NCBI GenBank assembly: GCA_025201765.1
Contig: MU623345.1
Span: 62,001 to 126,000, forward strand
DNA from: Daldinia sp. FL1419
Taxonomy: Eukaryota; Ascomycota; Sordariomycetes; Xylariales; Hypoxylaceae
Length of the DNA: 64,000 nucleotides
Direction of reading: 5' to 3'
Shown here: one piece after another, positions 55,861 through 64,000 of the stretch
How positions within the stretch are numbered: position 1 is the stretch's first letter
Layout of the letters: each line of letters begins with the position of its first letter
The notes under the pieces: generated by a model
What the model saw: only the letters and a program-made list of their open reading frames with translations
Told to the model about the DNA's origin: nothing
The model's database searches: none
Program-made: the position numbers and the translations under genes

Positions 55861-57438
55861 TTACATTCCGTTCCAGCTATCCTGCTGAGGCAGAGGCTGT
55901 GAGGCAGAGCCTTGAGGCTTGTATGGACGATATCCAGGATAAGCCGTTCCTCCATTCGCCGTCTGTGTAGGGGCTTGTACTTGGGGTTGAACCTGAGGGG
56001 CTTCAGGTCGGCTGTAGCCGGAGCTGAAGTCAAAGCCGCCGGTGTTCTGGATAGGAGATCGCTGGCCTTCTGCTTCTGCGTATTCTTGGTCTTGTACTGG
56101 TTGTACTAGCGGTCGGGCAGAGTCGCTTGAATACTGTCGTTGAGGTACCGGGGGATACTGGCGGTTGTAGCTAGTGGGTGTTTGTGTCTGCGATCTCTGG
56201 GGGTAATCGTAACCCGGTTGGGGGCCAGGAGTACGCATACGAGATGGGGCTGCGTTGCCATTGCCATAACCGTAACCCGCTTGCGGAGCCGGTGACGCCA
56301 TTCGCGAGGGGTTACCGTATCCATTGTTACTTGGCGGCGCAGTGCGGTAGCTAGGAGGGGCACCGAACGATGCAGGACTGGCGCTGCGGCCATACTCATC
56401 ATTGTATGGTCTCGGAGTTCGCGATTGGGGGGGATAACCTTGTTCAGGACCACCTGCTCCATAACCATTGTTATAATCACGGTGGGGCGTTTGGCTCCTC
56501 ATCGCTCCAACTGCCATACCGTATCCCTGGTTCATATTGTCTTGAGCCTGTCCGTATCCATTATTATAACCATTATAGTTGTCATAACCTTGACCGTTGG
56601 CGGCATATGGATCCGGACCAGCTCGTGCTGCTGCCATGTACCCGTTAGGACCGCCCTGTGGTGGTGGTGGACCATAAGGGCTTCTGTTCTCGGGAGAAAC
56701 CGGGCTCGGGGTAGTCGTATGTGGTGGTAGGTTGCTCATAGGGAATGAGTTGTTGCTCTGAGCATTCTGTGGCTTCAATGGTTCCATCTCAACGGTCTCT
56801 TCCTCGATAAGGACCTTCTGTGTATTCGCACCCTCCCAGCTCGGCATAGCGGGCAAGGCATCCGCGTCTTTCTTGCCGTCGTCAAATACAGCATACTGAG
56901 GCGCAGAAGGTGTGGGTCTAGTCGGGGGTAGTCCTGGTGTCATTGGCGCTTGCGAGCGGTAGGCCTGGTTTTCTTCGTGGTGCGGCGGAACAAATGGTTC
57001 GTCGAGGTACTTGTTGCGTTTTCCTCGGGGGGGATCACAACATCCACAACATTCGCCGCAACATTTAAGGCAGTAGCAACACTGACAGCAACACGAAAGG
57101 CCACAGCAGAGACATCGTCCGATACACCAGAGGATAGAGAAAATGATGAGACCACCTATGATAATTACAGCAATTACCGGCCACCTATTAAATGTTAGCG
57201 TCTTGAAGTTACGGCTCATCTCAAGTAGGTTTTAGTCGTACTTGCAAAAGCTGGCTTGCATACAATTATCCCAGCTAGAGAAGGCGGTTTTGGCATCACG
57301 AATATCGCCTGAAATCGAATCGACCGATTGCCGTTTGCCAAGCGCAGCGACAGCGCTTCGCGCAAATAAATCAACGAACGCATCTCTTAGACTGCGTTCT
57401 TGGAGACTACGCTCCATGAAAATGCCGATGTGCGGCAT
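55861..57438 (-). CDS. Pin2/fibroin-3-like single-pass membrane protein with Cys cluster and Gln/Asn/Tyr-rich tail
   Basis: Two exons, 57438..57242 and 57184..55861, with a 57-nt GTACGA...TAATAG intron give 506 residues. The N-terminal MPHIGIFMERSLQERSLRDA is followed by DAKTAFSSWDNCMQASFCKW, conserved in fungal fibroin-3-related and Pin2 proteins. Next come a membrane helix (WPVIAVIIIGGLIIFSILW) and a dense cysteine cluster of more than fifteen Cys in about 35 residues, probably palmitoylated. The long tail has NGYGN/YNNGYG/PPQSRTP repeats rich in Asn, Gln, Tyr, Gly and Pro. Yeast Pin2 has a prion-like tail and cycles through the exocytic pathway. A prion-like character is inferred from composition. 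Confidence 0.9.
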
Positions 57439-59707
57439 TGCTTAACCCTCCTATATTAACCTATGTCCTGTGATGGTGTTGGATGAACGATATCGGAGTG
57501 AAGTTTGCGATTGTTCGTTTTTAAAAAAATGATGGAATGAAGAATAATCGTCGTTAAAAATCCATGTCACGAAATGATAGGATGAGTCTTATCGCATGTT
57601 TCCCCAACCCGTGGGAGCACCTCGCCCTGTCGTAGATACAACGCAAACAAGCTCACTACCAGAATGTTGTCTCCCTAGCGCACGAATCCCTCGGTTTGAA
57701 ACCACGTATAACCGAAATTCGCCCCACAACGTCGTCGTTTCGGTGTGTGTATGTATATTTGGAATGAATGCTGGTAGATGCGATAAGTCAAGGATTGACT
57801 CTAACCAACCGGCCACCTGGGAAAATAAAAAGGACGAAAGGATCAAAGCGAATCAGGGTAGTCGAAGGAACGTCGGAACGATCGATACACCTAAGTAAGG
57901 TATCTTACGAAAAAACAATAAAACAAAGACGGGAGTTGGTAGTTACGGTGGTGGGCATGGGAAGCATGCCTCGACCATTTAGGTTAAAAAAACGAGAGAA
58001 TAAAAAAAATCAAAATTTGAAAATCAAATTCCCGGTAAGAATTGCGAAAGATGGCTGGAGGGAATTGGAGAAAAGGAAGAGAAGAAAAATGCTTGCTCAA
58101 TGTTGTAATGCGCAATCTGAAAGACAGCAGGGCCGGTAGGCGAGGCGAAGGTGGTGTCCCTGAAAATGTGGGGGCGCGAAATGCAGAACGGCAATTTCAG
58201 GGACGAGTCGCAATTAAGCCCGCCGGGTTCCGCTAGTGTAGATGGTGCCTGCAGCACACAAGAGCACCTGCAGCAGCAACTTAGAGCGGGGGAGATTGCC
58301 TAAAGCGACAGCAGTCAATCCCCTAGCAGTAGCGTAATTGGCACATTCGTAAGAGGGTACCTAACTTACACGATCCGATAAGCTGTTTATGTCATCTACG
58401 TAGATTTGATCCGGCATACATAGAGGTACCGGCATAAAAGTGCCCATTGAACGGAGCATGATGCAATCGACCCGAAGAACCAGAGTTTCAGCCAAGTGAC
58501 AACTGCACTTCTCCTGCTTACATCTACTGGCGAATTTCACGTTCTCGCTCAGCCATTGGCGTCCGTTTCGACCTGCGCTAGGAAGGTCATACAAGCGCCG
58601 GTGCGGCTGCGCCCCTAGCCCAGCCCTACTATGGTATTTGGTATTTTCGTATAAAGGGAGGTAGAGCAACTAGTAATTCCAGAACTCTGCCTAGGAGAGC
58701 CTACCCAGAGTCGCAGTAGCGTAGTAACTAGTGTATTTTTACACGTCTTATGTTATACCGCTTACCAACGCGGCTTATACCTACCTAACCTAAGTAGGTA
58801 TCCATCCGTATAAACAGCGCAGAGCTGGAATCCTCGCAGTTAACTTGGCCTCCCCTATCGACCAGGCTGGCCTATACATGCCATACGCTAGAAACTCAGC
58901 CAATCTACTACGCTTTAGAACTCACGTACAACCTCAGCCAAGACCAAACTTCAATGTGGAGTCCGTCTCGAATCCAGCCAGTGCGACAGAAGAAACGGTT
59001 TTGCGGGGTTTGCGCCATGATGCAGCAGCAGCGTCCCCACTGTGGGAATCGCTGCACACTGCACACTGCACAGGTCGGAAACCGTTATCTAAATATTCAG
59101 GGTCCGGTTTTCTCAGTCCTCTCGTCCGCCCCGCTACTTTATTATTGATCGGTCGAAAAAGCTCTGGTGGGACCCAAGAGAGACAGACTATCTAAGCTGA
59201 GCCGAGCTGAAGTTGCATCTAATCTATCACGATTCTCGAAATATTCTCTTATCTTAGCTTAGCTTTTATAGCTTCTGTAGCTCAACTTAGGGTCGTAGAT
59301 CGCAATAGTGACATACGTCAGAAAATCAAATCGTCTATACCACTCCTTGCAATAGCCGAGACATTCATTATAAGATACCAGGAGAATTCGTCATTTTAAA
59401 TTATCATATACTTGAATAGTAGTAATAGCTTTAAGAGTAAAGCATCTCGTCTTAGATAAGCTAAGCTCGGCGAATGCGAAAAACGAGACGTATCATCCCC
59501 TATACATTCGCAACCAAAAATTCCGCAGCGGTCTAAACATCATACGCGTTTCCCTTTCCCAACTAACTTCATTACCAATAAATAACCATCAGCGAAGCCT
59601 TTTTCTAACGCCGTAAACCACCAGCCTCAATAGGGGTATGTCCGATTCGTATCTGATTCATCTTCTCTCCAGTCGACATTACTTGCGCACACAGATTTGC
59701 TCTTAAG
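57439..59707. other. Intergenic, about 2.3 kb
   Basis: Upstream of the Pin2-like gene and downstream of the RCR-like gene. It contains an inverted repeat, GTCCCTGAAA at 58156-58165 and its complement at 58195-58204, able to form a 10-bp stem. Frames of up to 123 codons (57768-58139) and 116 codons (58845-59195) have no convincing coding features. Confidence 0.5.
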
Positions 59708-60258
59708 TTACCGGCCAGGCGGGGGTCCGGCAGGGGGAGCGTAATCATCCTTATTGTTGTTGTTGTAGACGTTCTTCGGAGGCTGGACACCCTCGTGCTG
59801 GCCGTAGTAGCCGTCGTTAGGCGAGAAGGTCGTCCCGGTGTACTGGTTCTGCATGGGGAAGGACTGTCCGGGGGGCGCACCGTACGCCGGAGGGGGGTTG
59901 GCGTAGCCTTGTTGATTGCTGTAGTATTGGTTGTTGTTTGCTCCGGAATTTCCAGCCATCCAGCCTGTGCCGTACATAGGCTGGAGACCGCGACGCTTAC
60001 GGCGGCGGGAGTTGACGCATCTGTGATTAATGTTAGGCACTAATTCCCTAGCGAACTATTTAAATAGAGTACTTACACCATGACGAAGAGAAGAACGATG
60101 ATGAGAACGATGACTATGGCAGCGAAGATCCATCGACCGTACCAGTACCAACCGCTATAGCATCTGCCATATCTGTAGTACTCGCCGTTTCTGCAGTATG
60201 CATCTCGCTTCGTCAATCCCGCTAATTGGGCGCTGACCAGATCGATAAGCGGCGCCAT
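59708..60258 (-). CDS. RCR-family (Congo-red resistance) single-pass membrane protein
   Basis: Two exons, 60258..60077 and 60020..59708, with a 57-nt intron (GT|GTAAGT...CACAG|A) give 164 residues. A short lumenal N-terminus contains CRNGEYYRYGRCYSGWYWYG, then one membrane helix (RWIFAAIVIVLIIVLLFVMV). Directly after it a basic CVNSRRRKRRGLQPMYGTGW follows, the hallmark of Rcr1/Rcr2-type proteins. The cytosolic tail is Pro/Tyr/Gln/Asn-rich (NPPPAYGAPPGQ). PPxY-like motifs there could recruit Rsp5-type ubiquitin ligases, as in yeast Rcr proteins. In yeast these proteins affect chitin deposition and plasma-membrane protein trafficking. Same strand as the Pin2-like gene. Confidence 0.9.
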
Positions 60259-60932
60259 GATGTTTCTAGTGTTGCTGCGACAAGACGATGCGCAATGTTG
60301 ATAATGTGAAGGTTGTAGAGTTCCGAAAAAGTTCAGCTCCGGCTGCCTATGAAATGCGGTGGCAGGTAGGCGTCTTCCGTCTGAAATTGTCCGAAAAGGG
60401 AATGGCTAAGGTAGGTCGCCAAGGATATGACGCTAAGTGACGTCGAGGTCGTATGTATGGTACTCTACTGCGTGGACTGTGGATTATAGATTGTGGTACG
60501 TGGGGAATGAAGGACGCGCGGATTTGTACTTTGGGACGTTGGGAATTGTTAAGGTGTAGTGGGAAGTATAAATGGTTTAGAATATTCGGAAAGGTGGAAA
60601 AAATAAGTAAGGAAGGAAGATTGTAGAAGACGTCGCCAGTATTCTTATTAAAAAAAGAGCTCGTCAAGACAATGAACACGCAATACACTGCACACACTGC
60701 ATGGCATGGCTTGGAAGCTGCCGATTACCGATTTTGAGTGGGATAAGTCGCTTGGCCACTGAATTGGGTACTAGGATTAAGGTCATACCATGGGTGTTCG
60801 CGGTGGCTGTGTTATTCTTGTCTTAGTAACTTGCATGTACCATCGAGCCCTTTTTTCAGCTTTGCTAGTTACGTTTTTACAGTTCCAATACGCGTATCTA
60901 CTTGCACAGCCTTTTTATCCAATTAGTAGTGT
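60259..60932. other. Intergenic upstream of the RCR-like gene
   Basis: Promoter side of the RCR-like gene and 3' side of the next minus-strand ORF. A minus frame at 60347-60697 has no coding features. Nothing else seen. Confidence 0.5.
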
Positions 60933-61226
60933 CTAATTGATCGGGCATACAAGACTAAAACTTCCATATAAGGGATCCATTGCGACGTAAGAAAAAAAGA
61001 GGAAGTTAATTCCAAATATCTGGAATGCTGGCAACACCGCAGCTACAAAAGAACCGACGGTGCCCGCAAAGGTAGGTAAATCACCTGCTAACATGGTGCT
61101 GCCTACTAGCCTGCTAGGTGCAAAATTGTGGCTTGGAAAGATGACGAATGGATCCCGAAGCTCCGCAATCAAGGCTAAGAGGTACAGGTATCCTAGTCCA
61201 ACAAATACGCAGTATTCGAGCGACAT
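60933..61226 (-). CDS. Small multi-pass membrane protein, unknown
   Basis: Single frame of 97 codons from the ATG at 61226. Three or four hydrophobic stretches alternate with polar loops: CVFVGLGYLYLLALIAEL, then DPFVIFPSHNFAPSRLVGST, LAGDLPTFAGTVGSFVAAVL, and AFQIFGINFLFFSYVAM. The ordered pattern and the polar SHNFAPSR loop look like a genuine membrane protein rather than chance, but I cannot name a family. It could be a 3'-truncated or exon-missing gene; no convincing splice partner was found. Codon bias is weaker than in neighbours. Confidence 0.5.
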   Translation of the reverse strand: MSLEYCVFVGLGYLYLLALIAELRDPFVIFPSHNFAPSRLVGSTMLAGDLPTFAGTVGSFVAAVLPAFQIFGINFLFFSYVAMDPLYGSFSLVCPIN

Positions 61227-61797
61227 TTTTTACTCGTTGGATTTGTTTGAATTTGATATCGGTGAAATCCAAATCGATATTCCTTCGCATCATCCCGACT
61301 TGTTTGTATCGTCATCCTAAATCATAAAAACTGGAATTACAAAAGTTCAATCTCCTCGGATGTAAATGATTTCAAATGTTTTTGATTTCTCCAGTTATTA
61401 TTCGGTCTTTACCATATATAAATACAATTTCCATATTTGAAGCTATCTCGTATATACGATATTTTTTTTTCTGGTTCACAATCAAGCCATTATCATCTCT
61501 CATATGACCTCGACCAACGTGGGCGTCGAACACGACACTTTATCTTGGTCATTTTTTATCTTGGGATGCGCTCCAAAGCGTACAACCGGCCTAGCCGCGG
61601 CATTCAGTTTGGCTTTTCTAGGCGATAATATCGATATGTCACTCACTGTTCCTAGCATTCCTAAGCCGCGGGGTATTCTTTTTTTTTTCTTTTTTCCTCA
61701 CTCATATATGCTTACTTTTTCCTTCCCCAGCTTAGAAGAATACCACGTTTATATCTCCTTTAACTTCTTATGCTTTTACAAACTATTGTTGTTAAGA

Positions 61798-61902
61798 CAT
61801 TTATCCTGGTTTCTCGTTATATTATATACATACATTTATCCTGGTTTCTCGTTATATTATATACATACATTTATCCTGGTTTCTCGTTATATTATATACA
61901 TA
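61798..61902. repeat. Minisatellite: three perfect copies of a 35-bp unit
   Basis: Unit begins CATTTATCCTGGTTTCTCGT and ends ATTATATACATA. Three identical copies start at 61798, 61833 and 61868. Perfect identity suggests recent expansion. Confidence 0.95.
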
Positions 61903-62189
61903 CATCATAATAGTAGTTCTATTATATTCGTTACATGGGTTTCCATCCCTCGTCCAGAAATTAGAGTCTGGACTAATAAATAACCACGTTCGGCATACGA
62001 TATAAGTTTGTGGTATTAATGGTATAGGTAGAGGTAGCATGGATACTTGGTACCTTGGGTATTAACATGCCTTTCATCGGGCAATCGATTAATCGTTTAC
62101 GTTACGAACCGTCGAGAATGAATCACCACAAATAGTTCGAGTATTCAGATGTTCTTCTCGGCTAGTCCCTTCGAGTTACAAAGCAACCG

Positions 62190-62216
<27 letters not shown>
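62190..62216. repeat. Poly(A) tract, 27 bases
   Basis: Uninterrupted A run seen directly. No retroposon body could be recognised upstream. Confidence 0.9.
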
Positions 62217-62222
<6 letters not shown>

Positions 62223-63804
62223 TGTGCTCGTGGGCGCTTCAGCTAGTCTAGAACCCGAGATGGACGATCAGTTGCTAAGTTGAAGGGGACGGAGGGCAGC
62301 AGATCCGGCGAGCTAATGATATGCGGCCACGTCAAAAATCTCCGTAGATTCATATCATGGGCCCATGGCATGTCGCCCATTTCAACACAACGCTACCTTA
62401 GGTAGTCTCTCTCTTTTTTACTCTCTCTACCGTAGTAACTCCTACCTACCTCCAAGGTAACAGAGTCAAGGCTGGTTACCACAAAACCCATAAAAGAGTA
62501 CATGGTAAAATAGACGTATCACCCGCCGTATAACCTGCATCTTGGATGTATTATACGGGTTGGATCTAGGTATTAGATGTGTTAAGTGTACCTAGATGAA
62601 AACAACCACTTCCACGACTGGTTAAACCAAAGCAGCGACAACATTTCGTCAAATGCATACGATCCATACCAATCCATACAAATACATACCCACATGCTCC
62701 CTGTTGAGGTACCTGAAGTCCACGTTGCGCTGTCCATGGTCGCCTTGCGAACCAATCATTCCCCTCCCATCGTCTCGACGCTGGAGGGTTTGCCAACTCA
62801 TCATCGCATCAAATGTGGTCTGTGTGTAGCCTTCAAGTATCGCTTTTCCTGCACCTCTTTTCCTGTCACCAATGCTTTCTCTCTTTTCCCTTTCTTCTCC
62901 TTACTCCAGATCGTCTCAATCCACTATATGGAGTCCGATTATCGTCTTCCCTTTTTTTCTTTTTTCGTTCCCGTCAAGAAACTTGGCCTTTTTACCCGCA
63001 GTCCCTGTCGAGCGACAGACGCCGTATCCATGTCGAGCTGCACATCTAATGTCCTATGTCACACTTTTGCTAGGGCAACTTAAGGATTCTCTCCCGGCGC
63101 CGCGCTGGGCGCATCTCCTTTACGCCCTCGAAAATTTTTGCCAGCCACTCATCTCTTACAGAAATTGAAGACAACACATTGAAGCGATACACATATGTTA
63201 CTCAGTTGAAGCATTTCTAGAGACTTTTAGTGAAGTCGTCAAGTCATGATTGATTTGGTCATAAAATGCACCTAACTACACCGATGCTTTCCTGCTTGCC
63301 ATCCTTGCATATTCAAACATATACCAGTGTTCACTGTCAAATTTCCTCCTCAAACGTTGATATGATGATGATCCAGCCAAGGGAAAATAAACGTATTGTG
63401 GAGGTTATCCTGACCCTTCTAGCACGTCGAGTTCTGAAACCGTCGACTCCGTTTCCAATAGCCATGCAGTGTTTGGGTCTTTAGGCCGAGCAACATAAGG
63501 CACAAAACGAAAAGAAAATAAAATACTGTGGAAGGTGAGAATTGATATGAAGGTACACTGACGATACAGTCACCTCCAAACATAAGCTCGCGAGAGATGG
63601 TTTATATATTAGGTCGTCGCCGGCCGGAAGTTGAACCGTCTTTTACATCCCATGATATCATTAGCGTCGTGAAAATGCATCCGCAAGCTCGCAGGAAGCG
63701 ACGAGGGAAAGCGACCCCGACCGCCGGGTTCATGCTCCCTAGCGGTCGGGGAAGAAAGGATAGAAGAGACAAAAAACCAAGTGCTGTGGACGGCGAAGAT
63801 GAGT

Positions 63805-64000
63805 TTATCTGTTGGCCCATTTCATGAGCCATTGAATTACGGCATCTAGGTTGGTCTCCTCCTTTGCGCTAATCCCATAGCAGGAAACTTCGCGATGTCC
63901 TATACTCTTGAGATCTAGAGCATCTATGAGTTCATCCACGCTGAGTTTGATGTGAAGGTCGGATTTATTCCCGAGCACAAGCAGAGGGATACCTTCAAGG
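63805..64000 (-). CDS. ARL8: Arl8-like small GTPase, C-terminal part (runs off right edge)
   Basis: The minus strand reads from the window edge in frame: LEGIPLLVLGNKSDLHIKLS, then VDELIDALDLKSIGHREVSC, YGISAKEETNLDAVIQWLMK and WANR, stop TAA at 63807-63805. The guanine-specificity NKSD motif and the SAK motif identify a Ras-superfamily GTPase. IPLLVLGNKxDL and YGISAKEETNLDAV are typical of Arl8/Arf-like proteins of lysosomes and vacuoles. The P-loop and switch regions lie beyond the window. No intron is seen in the visible 65 codons. Confidence 0.93.
   Translation of the reverse strand, partial: LEGIPLLVLGNKSDLHIKLSVDELIDALDLKSIGHREVSCYGISAKEETNLDAVIQWLMKWANR

Larger units (their letters stand above)
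61227..63804. other. Gene-poor region, about 2.6 kb
   Basis: Holds a 35-bp minisatellite (61798-61902), a 27-base poly(A) (62190-62216) and T/C-rich DNA near 62870-62970. Frames up to 165 codons (62586-63083) have no coding character. The right end is the 3' side of the Arl8-like gene. Confidence 0.55.

Noticed and set aside
58156..58204. 10-bp inverted repeat (GTCCCTGAAA) as a structured RNA or terminator
   Set aside because: Stem is short with a loop of about 29 nt and no surrounding structure; expected by chance at this scale.
61504..61983. 159-codon frame across the minisatellite
   Set aside because: Its length comes from the 35-bp repeat and T-rich DNA; no coding bias.
62190..62216. 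Poly(A) as the tail of a retroposed gene or LINE
   Set aside because: No recognisable retroposon body or target-site duplication around it.
62586..63083. 165-codon plus-strand frame
   Set aside because: Phe/Ser/Leu-rich composition from T/C-rich DNA; no motif and no splice-supported continuation.

Overview
The window looks like nuclear DNA of a filamentous ascomycete, most likely a Sordariomycete and possibly Xylariales. Genes carry short GT-AG introns of about 47-230 nt with CTAAC/CTGAC-like branch sites. Proteins match fungal families (Rax2, Lcl3, Yvc1, Pkr1, Arp9, RCR, Pin2/fibroin-3-like), and intergenic DNA is rich in TACCTACC/ACCTAGGT runs. I see no tRNA, rRNA, CRISPR or prokaryotic operon structure. 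All exon boundaries below were deduced by eye from splice signals and reading frame, without transcripts. Family names come from recognition, not from a database search.

Layout. 0-8 kb: N-terminus of a Rax2-type polarity protein running off the left edge (-), an Lcl3-type membrane nuclease (-) with a MITE-like element in its upstream region, and a Yvc1-type TRP-like channel (+). 8-13 kb: a small cysteine-rich orphan ORF, the eRF1 methyltransferase Mtq2 (+), Sm D1 (-) and the V-ATPase assembly factor Pkr1 (-). 14-20 kb: two F-box-like genes (+). 20-26 kb: a 6-kb gene-poor block with a pogo/Fot1-like MITE. 26-32 kb: a SYLF/Ysc84-domain protein (+) and the chromatin-remodelling actin-related protein Arp9 (+). 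32-39 kb: a zeta-crystallin-like quinone oxidoreductase (-), then CCT4 (-) and proteasomal Rpt1 (+) transcribed divergently. 39-47 kb: a cysteine-motif protein (-), a decayed secondary-metabolite locus (PKS-NRPS remnant on -, trans-enoyl-reductase remnant on +), and an intact membrane-anchored sulfatase (-). 48-55 kb: SF3b subunit p14 (+), a STIMATE/YPL162C-like membrane protein (+) and a Tyr/Pro-rich unknown (+). 55-64 kb: Pin2/fibroin-3-like (-), RCR-like (-), a 97-aa membrane ORF (-) and the C-terminus of an Arl8-like GTPase (-) running off the right edge.

Most intact genes are housekeeping (splicing, translation termination, chaperonin, proteasome, remodelling) interleaved with membrane and vacuole genes. 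They do not form one pathway. The most notable points are: the relic PKS-NRPS/trans-ER pair; a stop codon in the p14 gene in a CAA-TTA context followed by 84 open in-frame codons; two non-autonomous TA-target MITEs; an unusual exon junction in the Yvc1-like gene; and a small spliceable reading frame whose stop abuts the start of the quinone oxidoreductase.
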